Positions 22,856-37,100 of a stretch of 64,000 nt of DNA are shown one piece after another; the first letter of the stretch is position 1, and every line of letters begins with the position of its first letter. Location: contig NC_064759.1 in the NCBI RefSeq assembly GCF_011397635.1, forward strand, positions 11,180,428 through 11,244,427, given 5' to 3'. Under the pieces are notes generated by a model. That model ran no database searches and had not been told where the DNA came from. It saw only the letters and a program-made list of their open reading frames with translations. Source of the DNA: Epinephelus fuscoguttatus. Its lineage: Eukaryota > Chordata > Actinopteri > Perciformes > Serranidae. The position numbers and the translations under genes were made by a program.

Positions 22856-24004
22856 TTTATTTTCAGACACACACACATTGTATTTAGATAATCCAGCAGT
22901 CCAATGAGATAGAAGTACAATAAAAACACCAATTCAGTGAATTTGCATAGTCTGTTTTCTGCAAAAAAGTAATACAAAAAAAAAAAAAAATGCTGGCCTG
23001 ATTGGATGATTGGATGTGTGCTGTATTATTATGATGAAAAAACACATACAATAATGCTGGCCTTTTCATAACTGACAAAGTAAAACATCATTAAAAAATA
23101 TATTGTACATTTATAAAATCCTACCAGCATCCATTCATTTCTCCTCGTGATGTTCCATCTCACAGTAAAACCAGACACATTCAGGCCCCTTTGGCTCACA
23201 GAGAGGAAACACAGTGGGTCATAAAACTCTCTCATAACTTTTATGAAGGCACTTGAATCATGTTGTCAACTTGACAATTGATAAAATTCAGCCACAGTCA
23301 TTATACTGTCCATGCACACGGCTGAAGAGGAGCAAAGCCTCTCTGGTAAAACAGAGAAGCTTTTCTGCAGTACCACATGCAGGCGTTTATACATTTGGCA
23401 AACTGGCAGTGAGAGGTTTTAAAAAGACACTGGAAGAAAAATCACCTGAGTGAAATGCTAGATGACTACATCAGTGGATACTGAAGTGAACTCTCCTGCG
23501 TTACAGTAGTTTTTCAAGAGTCAACATAGTTTTACAGTATTTCCTCATGTTAGCAATTCTTATCTTTCCCAGCTTAAAAAACTTTTTTTTCTGGGATGAA
23601 AAAATATTTCAGGAAGATACAACAGCCAAAGTGTTTTATGTAAACATGCTATGATCAGGATGTGATAAGTTCACCCTGACGTGTAAAGTACAGCATCCTT
23701 TAGTGCACCCAGTAGCTCCCTGATAGAGCGGGCGCCCCATGTACAGAGGCTGTGCCCCTGCTGCAGCAGCTGCGGGTTTGGTCCTGACTCATGGCCCTTA
23801 GCTGCATGTCATCCCCTCCTTTCTATCCCTTCCATGCTAAAGCTATCCTATCAAATACAGCCAAAAAAATAATCTAAGGGAAAAAAAAAAAAGGGCAATA
23901 TCTGTTGAGCTGCACTGGACGCAAGTGGTACTTCTGTGTTTGTGTGTGAACGTACAAGATGAAGGTGGTAGATGTGTATGTACATATATGTGTGTTTGTG
24001 TACA
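22856..24004 (-). other. dgat1: Probable DGAT1 3' UTR with a poly(A) signal
   Basis: Downstream of the stop codon the first AATAAA on the minus strand that I find is at 22856-22861, about 1.15 kb away. The stretch also contains (A)n and a SINE lying antisense to the gene (23695-23893). The extent is inferred from the signal only. Confidence 0.45.
23695..23893 (+). mobile_element. tRNA-derived SINE (second family) in the DGAT1 3' region
   Basis: The tRNA-like head has cagtagctccctgatagagc (A-box region) and gggtttggtcc (B-box region). Then follow gctgcatgtcatcccctcc, ctatcaaatacagcc and an A-rich tail. It is antisense to DGAT1. Related copies lie at 17280-17395 and 47690-47835. Confidence 0.8.
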
Positions 24005-24154
24005 TTATTCAGACTCCTCTCTGTAGTTCAGGACGTAATAGTCGTGGACATACATCAGGACGGCGAATGGCTGGCCAATAATGAGCGAGATCCACACTGC
24101 AGCGTTGCCGTAGGCGCCCCGCAGGAAGCGACCAGCAATCCAGGCTAATGGAAG
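24005..24154 (-). CDS. dgat1: DGAT1 exon 17 (C-terminus and stop)
   Basis: 150 nt with TAA stop at 24005-24007: [49 protein letters not shown]. Acceptor CCCATCAG|CTT. Confidence 0.94.
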   Translation of the reverse strand, partial: LPLAWIAGRFLRGAYGNAAVWISLIIGQPFAVLMYVHDYYVLNYREESE

Positions 24155-27100
24155 CTGATGGGTAAAAAAAAAAAAAAAAGAAATTAAATAAACACAGTTG
24201 GCGATTGGGTTTTTAATGACTAATTACAGTCTCACATTTTGTTTCTGATTTCGGTTGTCTGAGTCTCAGCACTCTCTAATGTACAACAAACCAACAAAGT
24301 CAGCAAAGACCAAGAGGTAATTATACTGCCTGTTGTCCTGCTATATTCACCGTAATACATCAAATATGCCTTGTTGTGTTAATGAGGTTATTAATTAAGT
24401 TAATGATACTGGAGCCAAGGCCAAACACAGAGAGCACCTTTTAAAATGTCCCATAGGAGTCAAAAATCCACTTGTCTTTATTTTGACTTTTAGTATCAAT
24501 GGTGTATTTAGATAACTAAGGGTGACCTCAGATAATTGACTATTTGACGATTAGATCTTAGAAGCCTGATTCGACTGCCGAACTCACAGTTGAGTCGTGT
24601 AGTTGCAGGAAAATGTGTTGATGAAACAAAGGATTGTTCCATTTGTGTTATATAGGGGTGCTGAATTTATGACTTTACATAGAACTGCTTGGTTTCTCCC
24701 AATAAACTAGAATTACTGCCTCGTGTTTGGATGCCTTCGTAAACCACTCAAGTTGCAGTTAACAGCTGTACTGTATCTGTCCAGACTCATATGTAGCCGT
24801 GATAGCTGACAGTGCCTCAAATACAGACGTTGCTGCAAAAGCTACATATTTTAAAACATGGATGCTTCACACACAGCAGCACAGATCTATACAATCAGCA
24901 CAGGCTCAAGGTGGGCACCTAAGATTAGAGTCAGTGTCTGACCAAATGTTTCTCCTTCTGTTCCAGAGTTATAGCATTGAGTAATGGCCAGAAAAGTGTT
25001 TGTGCAGAATTGTATGATGTCACAATGAAGTTGACAATTGACCTTTTGGATATAAAATGTCATCACTTTATAATTATGTACTGTTAGACATTTGTGTGAA
25101 ATTTTGTCATAATTAGCGCATGAAGTCTTGCGTTATGGCCAAAAACAGGTATTTTTGAGGTCACATTGACCTTTGACCAAATTTTAATTGGTTCGTTGTT
25201 GAGTCCAAGAGGACATTTGTGCCAAATCTGAGGAAACTGCACACGACCTTCTTGAAACATCGCGTTCACAAGAATGAGGCGGACACGCACAGTGACCCTG
25301 AACTTTGACCACTAAAATCTAATTAGTTCATTCTTGAGTTAGATGTTTGTGCAAAACTGAAAGGAACTCCCTCAAGGCTGTCTTGAGATATCAACTTCAC
25401 AAGAATGGGATGGGCGGAAAACCCAAATGCTTTCAGCCATGGCTGTTGCCATTGTGGAGGCATAATCCTGATATATAATCTACTATAAATGTATTAATCA
25501 GAGCACTCATGTAAGAGTGCTACATATTTCTTGAACTTATAAATGGTTATCTGTCAAAAATCAGCGGGGAAAGGTGTTTAGAAACAGCTGTTTGTGGTTT
25601 GAGGCTTTAGTTTTCCTCAAACCGACACCCATGACCAAATGCCATGCCAAGTCAAAAAGACAAATTGTGTAGTTGGGTGTTTTGGCTCTTTTGTCTGTTG
25701 TGGAAAAATAGAAAGTAATATCGCAAATGACAAAAAAACAAACATGTTTCCATTTCACATCAGTCAACGTTAGGCAAGACTATGTAAACTCTTTAATTAA
25801 TGACAGCCCTATAGATTACAGTGCATATGATGCAGTTTTAAATGAAGTAATATACAGGTTTGTTACGACCACAGTTGTAAGTTTATTTCATCAGTGACAT
25901 GTCTTGGTTCTTACCTGCGCCATCATGCCCATGAAGGCCCAAAGTCTGAACATCCTGAGAGGAACACTGACCAAGTACTGACACCAAAACAGACAGAGAG
26001 ACAAAAATCATTATATCAAATAAACTGCGTTCTCTACAAAATATAACTGAAGGGTGTTTTCACATTTAGTCCTTTTCAGCCCTCTGAACAGATTCAGAGT
26101 GATGACTCAACTTTTTTTGTGAATATGTGAACACTCCAAGAGAACTCAGACCCCTCTGAAGCGAGCCATGAGTATGGTTTGCTTCAAGTCTGTGGTGAGG
26201 TTCACTTAACCTGTGCCTTGTGAACACAAAGTGCTCCAGGCTCGCTTTGCTCTTTGCCATTGTATTTAGCCCTCTAGATCACGTGCTGTTGAACTGGGAT
26301 GCTTGAAAAACCAGACAAAACCATGTCGGCCTGTAATGCTTGCAAGGAAGCAGGACGAGGAATAGTTTGGTCCACGGAAGATACTGCACGTCTTCAGATG
26401 TGGAATGCAGAATACATCAACCAGCAAGAGTCTACAGCACAGAAACACTAAGGTTTTCCTCCAATTTTAAGTCCACGTGAAAGTGAGGGGCTTCATAACC
26501 GCACTGCAGTGCCACATTTAAGTAAAAACAAAACTATGTCAATATATATTACACATAGGTTATAGAGTGAACAGAAAAAGGATTGAGGGGCCATCAGAGC
26601 TGAAGTTGACCAGAAAGAGAACTGAGGCCTTTTTACTGTTGGTTCACTTTTTGGTGCACTTTCAGAGGACTGAGTTCGGTTCATTTAAAAAGACTATATA
26701 TGTGAAAACACCCTAAGATTTTGCACAAGAACCTGAAAGAGGATTCAACGTAGGCAGTGAAAGTGGTCTTGGTCTAAGCTCTTACCTCATGGAAGAAAGC
26801 CGACAAGAAGAAGACAGCTGATTGGCTGACTATTTTACTAAATCCTTTCCTCAGCAGTGGCTTGTAGAAGTGGCTGCAAGACAGACAAAAGAACAGATGC
26901 TGAAATGGATGGATGGACATTTACTGTAAACCAGGATGTCAAACCCACTGATAAAGACTTATTTGTTTTGTCAGTCGTTTAGTATTTGTTTACCTAATGT
27001 GTGATACGATATGTTGAAACTGTTGAAACATCTAAACTCTCATATGTGCTCTAATTCTCCCTCCCTAACAGGAATTCAAAGGAAATAGGCTTTAAGTAGC

Positions 27101-30100
27101 ATTTCATTTGCTTTGTCTTGTTTAATATAACCTCACTGCATTTGCTCCTGCTGCTGTGTTAGTGCATGTGGAACTAGCTGCAGGCGCCGTATTTATTACC
27201 AGCACTTACTCTCTCGCAGCCAGATGAATCAATTTCCCAAATACATCAGTGTGCCTTGTTAAGTCTGTCTCCCTGCATCAAACCCACCGCTGTCCCCTGT
27301 GTTCACTTCTATAAATTTCATTGCTCTCTCTCAGTGTGTTAGTGTGCGAATAACTCACCGTAGACACCACTTGTGTACAGGGATGTTCCAGTTCTGCCAG
27401 AAATATGTCACTGTCTCAGAGTTCCTGAAAGAAGAGTCAGCAAATACAGTGTTGAAGCATTACAGGGTTTAAACAATTGATCTAAGGCAGTTTTATCAAT
27501 AATGATGAACATGAAAAAGCCTAAAATCTTTGTCGTCATGCAGGAGAAGATGAACAAACAGTAATTATCCTGCAATGCAGAAAAGGTGGGATGCATAAAG
27601 TGACTCCCTCCATTAGCTTTGTACAGTAATGAAATGATCCACCATCATAGCTTCTCTTTTACATTTTTCCATTCATGAGTATGCATGCAAATCCATTCCC
27701 ACCACATGCACACACACTTACCACCAGTCCCTGTAGAACTGTCTGTCTCCAAAGCGCAGCAGCTCAGCGGTGAAGTTCATAGATGAGTGGAAGTACCAGT
27801 AGAAAAACATCAGCCACAGCAAGTGATTAGGAACCTGGAGAAGGGTTAGAGGACAACATATATGACTGTGAGACATTTAAGAGGAGATGTCCAAACTGTT
27901 AGCAAAAGCCTGTTGCAAAACTCAAGCATGTTTCCTGTCTATACTCTCAACAAAGTCATGGTGAGATAACATACTCTTGTTACAGTGATGAATAACATCA
28001 CATGACAATAAGCAGTGTGTAACCCATGTAATCCTTCATTTGTGTAACAGTAACATTTGGTAAAACATCAATGCAACGAAAATGTGATTTTGATTCTGAT
28101 AATGTATTTATTAGCCGCTACAGTGGCTGTGGAGCAGTGGTATACACTCACCGGCTGTTCAACTGCTTGTTAACGCAAATAGCTAATCAGCCAATCAGCC
28201 AATCACGTGGCAGAATTTAGGCATGTAGACATGGTCAAGACGACCTGCTGAAGTTCAAACTGAGCATCAGAATGGAAAAGAAAGGTGATTTAAGTGACTT
28301 TGAACGTGTCATGGTTGTTGGTGCCAGACGGGCTGGTCTGAGTATTTACTGGGATTTTCACACACAACCATCTCTAGGGTTTACAGAGGATGGTCCGACA
28401 AAGAGGAAATATCCAGTGAGCGGCAGTTCTCTGGGTGAAAATGCCTTGTTGATGCCAGAGGTCAGAGAATGGTCAGACTGGTTCAAGATGATAGAAAGGC
28501 AACAGGAACTCAAATAACCACTGGTTACAACCAAGGTGTGCAGAAGACCATCTCTGAACCAACAACACGTCCAACCTTGAAGCAGATGGGCTACAGCAGC
28601 AGAAGACCACACCAGGTGCCACTCCTGTCAGCTAACAACAGGAAACTGAGGCTACAGTTCACACAGGCTCACCAAAACTGGACAATAGAAGATTGGAAAA
28701 ACGTTGCCTGGTCTGATGAGTCTGGATTTCTGCTGCCACATTCAGATGGTAGGGTCAGAATTTGATGTAAACAACATGAAAGCATGGATCCATCCTGCCT
28801 TGTATCAACGGTTCAGGCTGCTGCTGGTGGTGTAATGGTGTGGGGGTGATTTTCTTAGTACCAACTGAGCATGGTTTAAACACCACATCCTACCTGAGTA
28901 TTGTTGCTGACCATGTCCATCCCTTTATGACCACAGTGTACCCATCTTCTGATGGCTACTTCCAGCAGGATAACGCACCATGTCACAAAGCTCAAATCAT
29001 CTCAAACTGGATTCTTGAACATGACAATGAGTTCACTGTACTCCAATGGCCTCCACAGTCACCAGATCTCAATCCAATAGAGCACCTTTGGGATGTGGTG
29101 GAACGGGAGATTCTGGAAATCTGCAGCAACTGTGTGATGTCATTGTGTCAATATGGACCAAAGTCTCTGAGGAATGTTCCAGCACCTTGTTGAATCCATG
29201 ACACCAAGAATTAAGGCAGGTCTAAAGGTAAAAGGAGGTCGAACTTGGTACTAGAATGTGTAACTAATAAAGTGTCCGGTGATTGTAGTTGTAGCATGAT
29301 CACTTTTTTTTATAAGTGTCTGCCTTTTTTTTCCCAATTGTGCCGATTGAGAGGTGAGTGCTTGAGGCTGTGCACTGCCGCCGGACCGAAGAAATGTGAT
29401 ATTTTATGTTCTGGTCTTAAAGTCACAGAAAGCATGAAGACACACAGCGTGAGTGTCCACAAGTAGTACTATATTTATGTATGTTTTTACTCACAGCTAA
29501 TCTTAGAAGTCTCTCAGTCATCCTGGACAGATCCATGTCCTACAGAGGAGAGGAGACACTCATAGATTAACAAATGATGCACAACAGCACTTTGCATTTG
29601 AAAACAGCACAGTGCAATGTTGTTTCGTGCAGTATAAGTGTCACTCGCATTCTGTCTTACTCACCTCTAGTGGTTTCATGGAACTTTGAATGATGGGAAT
29701 CATCCACTGATAGAAAGAAAACAAAAAGCAGCATTTAGACATAACTGGGAACTTTATATATTGTCTTCATGTTTAGAGTCATTTTTCCGTAGTTCTTCCA
29801 CGGTTTAGGCAATCGAGGCAATATGATCACACAAACACCTAAAATCATGTCATTAATGCAGTGTGAATGGATAGTCAAATACAGCACCACACATTAGCTT
29901 TGGATTACATTATAGGACGTACCTGTTGAGTGAGACCAACTAACATCTGGATGAGGAACAGCTGGGGACAAAAAAACACATCAATAAAGTGAGCGATCGA
30001 CAGAGGAGATGGGGCGCACATCAGATAAAAAAAACAATCAGGCTTTTTTTTTAACTTTTAAAGATCTTTTTTTTTAGTTATATATCATTACTGGATTGTA

Positions 30101-33100
30101 ATTCTACTAAACTGTTAGAACAGAGGTGGTTTACATGTCTGATTGTCTGACTGCTTACGTTCTTTGCCCTTTTTGGACCGTGGCATCACCATGTCCGCAA
30201 ATTTAAGCATTTAATTTTATGTATAAAATATTATATAAACCGCTAATAATGATGGCAAAAACTAAAAAAAAAAACAAAAACCCAGTATTTTCCCTTAAGT
30301 AAGCAGCATTTCTTTTAATTCATCACCCTCTTCACCAGCATGCAAAGCAAACACTCGGCTGTTAAAAGCTGTGCAGGTGTTCTTGCTCTTTAGTACTTTT
30401 TTGGGAGATGCTTGTAAAATTGTGAGAGCATAGACAAAAATACCCCAGAGCACTTGGATCAATCACTAACAGGAAAAGGTGGGGGGAGTGCTTTTGACTT
30501 GAACATACAGCTACAGCAAAGGTGTTGTTTTCTGGCTGATGCTGACATGAGATATTTCCTCACCATCTCAAACAATCTCCTCAGCAGGAAACCCATGCGA
30601 ATATTAGGAGAGCGGGGGAAGTTGAGCTCGTAGCACAGAGTTGGAGCAAAGACAAAGTAGTACATGTCTACAGAGATGGAGAGGACGCCAAAATAAAACA
30701 CATAAAACAGAGGCAGTGGAACATGGTAGAGACATTATCAATAAAACTTCATAAAAACACAAGAAGGGTGTATTTGGGTACCTCTGATGGTGAGGTTGCC
30801 AGGGTAACACACCTCACGGTTGCCTTTGAGATGCTGTGCGGACGGACCTTTGGGCAGAATTCACACACAAACAAATGAGACAAAGTAAGTGTCAGGCAAC
30901 ATCGTTTTTTTATCAGTCAGTTTCATACAAATGCAGAGGAAATAATTTAATGCAATTAAGTGTTGATGTTGACATGCAGCAACTTCTGTTACACAATCAA
31001 ATTTCCACACAGTCCTGCGACAGTTCCTGTAACTGTCAAACTTCCATTTTATCTAAGAGCTGCAGGATCCACTATCTGCCATTAGATGTCACTGTAACAG
31101 CATGAGCACGGGGGCTGAGAGTTCATTTTGGGTAAGAAATTTGAAACATACACAGAAACTGAGCAAAGAACCATTCTCAGTTAGGTGTTAAATTTAGTAA
31201 GCAACCCCTCCCCGGCCTAAATATGTCTGTGCATGTGTGTTTGTGACTTACAAGACAGCGACCTGGCCAGTGTCTTGGCCTTGGCAGTGCTCAGCTCTCT
31301 GCACCACATGTTGACGTCCTTATAGGAGTAAAGCTTTAGGAAGAGGATGGTGTAAGTACCAAGAGTGAAGGCACCGCCAACTGTTATAACAGAGAAACAG
31401 AGAGGTGATAATGTGACAACATGTAACCAACTGATGCACTGTATGGGAGGATTAGAAGCAGAGATAAGGGGAAACCAATAGAGGGTAGAAAAAAGGAGGG
31501 AGGAAGTGAGGAGAGGACTGAGAGATGAGGAGACCAAAAGGGGCGCGCACATTAGACATGTTCTGTCTTTACACTCGTTACATGTTAGTTTTTATATTGA
31601 TTTGCATCAGACTACCTGTCAGAAATGCTTTTAGTCTATGAACCAGGAAGCTTCTTCTCTCATAGCTGTTTCTATTAATATTTAAACTAAAAACCAATAC
31701 ATTTAGTTTGGATTTTATGTGGTGTTTTGTAATTTTATTATTCATTTAAACTGATTTTATTGTCATCTTAATTTATTTAACTCGTTTTATGTTTAATTGT
31801 TGTTGCTCTTTTATGTTATTAACATTTTACTATTTCTAAAGGAACAGTGTGTAAGATTTAGGGTGATTTAGTTGCATCTAGCAGTGAGGATTGCAGATTA
31901 CAACCAGCTGAAACTTCTACTTTGAGTTCCCTGTGTTCCTTATTCGGGAAGTTTGTACCGGGAGCCAAATTATCCTCTGTCTCTTCCTCTCCAAGACAAA
32001 CAGACCTGTGTTTAAAACCAGTAAAAACACTTAACAAAGAGAAGGGCGGAGGAGGGAAAGGCGCGAAAAGAGAGATGCCAAAGTGGGTGTGGTTAACAGT
32101 ACAGGGCCATCCAAGGGTCACCTTCCTCTGTCTTCATCAGGCTGCCTGACAGAAACCATAGCAACACTTTACACAACATGATACATCAGCACGCTGTACT
32201 TCTCAGAGTGAGTCAGTCAAAACCTTATAGATTCAGTTTTAAGAAAAGTGTCGCCACCCCCCCGCCATAAAAAAACAAACACACACACATACACAAGAAT
32301 ATGAATGTAAATTGGCCAACAACTAAAAACAAGTGCAATCTGAAATTCATCTATTGAACAACCAGGCTTGAATTAGCCGATTAAACCACGCATTCAAACT
32401 TAACATAAGAAAAATCAGCAAACTTTCTGATGCTGCTGTTACATAGGTTAGACGCTGCACTAGCGGATCATCTCCAGAGTCTGGAGCTGCTCTCCTTCTG
32501 GTCACTTCAACATCACTAGCCTCAGTAGCACAAGCAAACAAGCAAAGCAGGTGTTTTATCAATGCTGCTCGTCGTGGAAGGGCTGCTAACTACGATGGCT
32601 TATGCTAAAAACACAACTGGCCCTATCTAGAGCCAGTGCTTGGTTTGTCAACTCTGGGTTACTGTAGAGACAAGGTGATGCAACATGTCGACTTCCTACT
32701 ACAAGGACCCGCCCACTATGTAGATATAAGCGACTCAATCTAAGGTAATAAAAACACATGACTCGTGTTTTCAGGCGATTATACACTAAAGTAAACTAGT
32801 TATTAGTTATTATTAGGCCTGTCAAGTAATTTAAAAAATAATTTCATTGATTACATGCTCTGTGATTAATTAATTTAAATGAATCACATACATCAATTTT
32901 TGCTGTGAAAGTATTTAGATTTATTTCGTATTTATGTATTTTGGCAGGTGTGTTGTAGTAAAGCTGCTGGATTTTAGACACAATTGTCCCCTTGTTCTCT
33001 ACCACTGAAACTGGTCTGCAGTCCATTGCCAAACCATTTTGTAAAGGAGTTAGTAGGCAGACTTACTCAGTTTGCGTCTGAACGCCTGGTCAAGAGTGGC

Positions 33101-34115
33101 TGGATGAGGCTGGCTGCAAATGCTACCATCAGAGGCCGTGCTAGCTCAGACCTCTTGGTTTGCTGCTAAATGCTTCGTGTTGAGGTGATATTTCAGGCTT
33201 GCAGTACCCAATGCTACGAAGATTCCCTACTGCAGAAATTGCAGAGAACGTTGCTCCTATCAACAGCTCCATCTGGGTGTTTGTCAAATATAAATGTTCC
33301 ATTAATGGGGTCAAACAGTGTCGTCTTGTCTGCCTCCATCATGTGACAAAGCTGCTGTGGCCTTCAATGATGCACCAGGTCAAAGGGCACTACAGCATGC
33401 AATAAATCAGCGTAAATTTTTTTAAAGCGCAATTTTTTCTGTAATTATTTAACTGACTTAACGTGTTATTTTGACAGCCCTGCTTATTATATTATATTAC
33501 ATTGCTGCCAATATATCCCTTTAAATCCTTCACACTGCTGTGAATCTTTAATATCCTTTTTGTCAATGCCTTGTAAAGCACTTTGAAGTGCATTGACTTG
33601 TTTGAAAGGTGCTTTGTAGATAGAATTTGATTGATTGATTGAGGAGAAAGTGAGCACAAAGTGTAAGAAGGAGATTAATAATAATAAATGATAAACAATT
33701 AATTAATACCGATGCTAATATAATAATAATAATAATAATAATAATAAATGTTATTTGTAAAGTTATTTCCTAGACCCAAAGTACCAGATGCAAGAACATA
33801 AAATAAAATAAAATAAAATGAAACATGTAAAGCTACAGATAGATACACACACAGAGATACAGGACAAACACACAGAGGAGGTGAAGGCAGTGTTAGCTGA
33901 TGGAGGGAGAAAGAGGGACCGAATGGAGAGCAAGAGAAAAACAAAGAGAGAGAAGGGCAGATTTAAAGAGTGGGGAAGGGAAGGAGAAGAGAAGAAGAAA
34001 GGACGTCATTTGATCTTGAACAAACAGCAAAACAAGCCCAGTAAAATAAATCATCTGTATGAGAGCAGGCTAACTATGCCAAGGACATTATTATACAGTC
34101 GCCGTGTTTTCCATT

Positions 34116-34153
<38 letters not shown>

Positions 34154-37100
34154 ACTTAAAACTGTGTCACTGTCGGTTTTTGGGAGTCAATATTAAAAAA
34201 AAAAAAAAAATACTTGATGTGAGATTAATGAATTTATTTCGAAATCTTTTAGTGTGCACTCATACACACACACACACACACACACAGACACACGGACACA
34301 CGGACACACAAACGCAGGCCAACTGAGCAGTTTGCCTACCAGGGGCTTTATCAATATTCACCATATGCTTGATAGCAGAGGATCATGCTGAACAGAGAGG
34401 AAGACACACACCAACAAGCATATACCCACACACAGTCATACATGTGCACAAACAAACACACTAATAAAAACTGTTGTGCCAACAGGGTGAGGTGGAGGTT
34501 AGCACACCTGGCATCAAACCACAGCAGATCTTATTCATTAACCATCTGCCTCTTTGGCTCTATGTGGCTTTGAGACAACTAGATTGGCTCCAAATGCGAA
34601 TACTGTACATAGTAATCATAGAAACACAGAGAGGTGGAGCTTAGGTGAGAAAAAACATACCAGAGGAGCCAATTATCACCCTCTCACAATTTCCCACTGA
34701 AGCCATGAATGTGTCTTTAAACTCAAAACCATCCATGTTAAAATTTAAAAAAATCTGACTGTACTATTTTAAGTTGTTTTTCTCTGCCAGCAGACTCCAG
34801 ACAAAGACGTGAAGACTGCGCTACAGAGCAGGGTTAGGGGTTAGAGAGGTAACCTCAAAGTTAACCCTGGGTTTTCAGTACTACGAAGCTGGTTCACTTT
34901 TTCCTGTGATAAATAACTGTGGTAACTTATGCTGACAGCTAACGTGCTCCAACTCTGACCAATCAGATTACTGGAAAAACTAGAATTACCACCTCGAGGT
35001 CGTGTGCCTCTGGTCAAGTTGCAGTTACAGTTTATGTTCAAGTCTGTCCAGAGTCATATGTAGCGATGATGTGGATGCTTCACGTCCTCTACCCCCCGGG
35101 CCACACAGAATCTAGTTTCATGAGTTTCAAGATGGACACCCAAGATTAGTGTCACCAATTCAGTATCTGACCAAATGTCTCCCCTTCTGTTCCTGAGATA
35201 TGATGTTGAATAATGGTCAGAAATGTATTTATGCAGAACATTAAGATGTCGCAGTGAAGCTGACCTTTGACCTTTTTGATATAAAATGTTCAATCAATTC
35301 ATAATTTTTATCAAATTACACATTTGTGTGAAATTTGTCCTAATCTGTGTATGAATTCTTGAATTATGGCCAAAAACGTGTTTTGTAAGGTCACAGTGAT
35401 CTTGACCTTGATTCTAATAAGTTTATTCTCGAGTTTTAGTGGCAATTGTGCCAAAGAAAGAAATCCCCTCAAGGTGTTTTTGAAATGTTGTATTGTATAA
35501 CATTTCAGCCACGGCATCTCCGGTGCAGAGACATAAAATTATACAGACATGGACAACAGTCTGGAGTGACAGGTAACCAAAAAAAAAACCAAAAAACAAA
35601 AAACGTTACACTGCTAGATATGATATGAACATGATACCTACTGCATGTACCTCAGATTACTCAATTTGACACACCTCCCTTTCAAGCCTGTGTGACACAG
35701 ATCATTGTCTAGGTTTGGATCTGAGATGTGACCTTAGGAGCCTAAAAAGGTACACTATGTTTGAGCAGCAGCACCTGTGTGAATTGTTTTGCTGTGCAGA
35801 GGATTTCTGCTTCTCTCATTAATCACACTGACTACGTTTACATGCACAAAACATTACATTTTTCATCCTTATTCCAAAAAAATACAATATTCCTACTAAG
35901 CTGTTTACACGGCTAATAAAAATTAATATTTCACTAACACTCCCTTGTACATGCAGCCGTGCAAACTCTGAGTAACATGTGCTCTAACATGTTGTTTATC
36001 ACGTCAAAACCTAGAAAAGTGAAATGGCTGGAGCCGCTTGTTATTTTTCTTCTTTGCATCAAAATAGGATTTTATAAGTTTTCCATCGGTGGCGGACTTG
36101 TTAAGACTGTGCAAACACAGCCTCCCTCTTTCATTCCTTCAAACACCTTGAAAAGGTCGGTGTTGCGATATTTGCGCATATCAAAAACCTGTTGACATCA
36201 AAGTCTTTAATGATGTTTAAAAGTAGGTGTGTTTCTTGTGCTTCTGACCAGAAATGCCAGCTTTTCTTTTGGGCATGCATCTCTACACCAGCCTTACAAA
36301 CTGTTGGTGGTTTGCACACAACCTATCCATGACAACGCACAAAGCTGACCTTAAACAGGCAAGAGGTTGTGTGTTGCAAACTGTGGTGAAACCCCCAGTT
36401 GAGATACATATTCCTAATGCACTGTATACATGCCCAAATAATGTTTTTAAAATCTGAATAATGCCGGCGTAACCACGCCTGATTGGTGAAATGCTAAATT
36501 TGGAAATTTGGAATATCTGAACTGAATATACTGTTTGCGTGACCCATATCCAATGTAGACGTGGCCTCTGAGAGCTGTCAGAGTGCCATACACCTGCTCC
36601 CTCATATTTAACTTGCTGTTTTCTGTCAGTTGCTTCATCAGAACATTGGCGAGCTGTAGGTTTTATGACAGAGAAACAGAGTTCAACAAAACAGTTTCAC
36701 ACCTCTCATTGTACAGCAGCCCACTGGTTAATGTAGAGTGCTAAATAGTGGCTGCATGAGCAAAGTGTTACAGTGCATTTACACCTACTTAAGAACACAT
36801 CAGGTATGCAGGGCTACACTGTATGTACACCGTAGATTGTCTGACTATACTGAGAAGTGTATAGAATCAAACTCAGAAAAACACAGCTACTCCCTATTGT
36901 TCATTCTGAACCCAAGAATTCCTTGTAGCAGACTTGCACACAATTAAGGACATCAGTACAGATCAGGTTCCCCTCATCACTCCAGTATTCCTCAAAAGAA
37001 ATTTAAAACAGTTTGAAATGAAGCTTGATATCAGGTCCTTGCTGAATGGCTGAATACTGGTTGCATTAACAGTGTACAGTAGATGCACACAAACATATTG

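Noticed and set aside
23700..23800. Possible tRNA gene (A- and B-box-like sequence)
   Set aside because: The cloverleaf is degenerate and is followed by the SINE body and an A-rich tail, and related copies occur elsewhere in the window.
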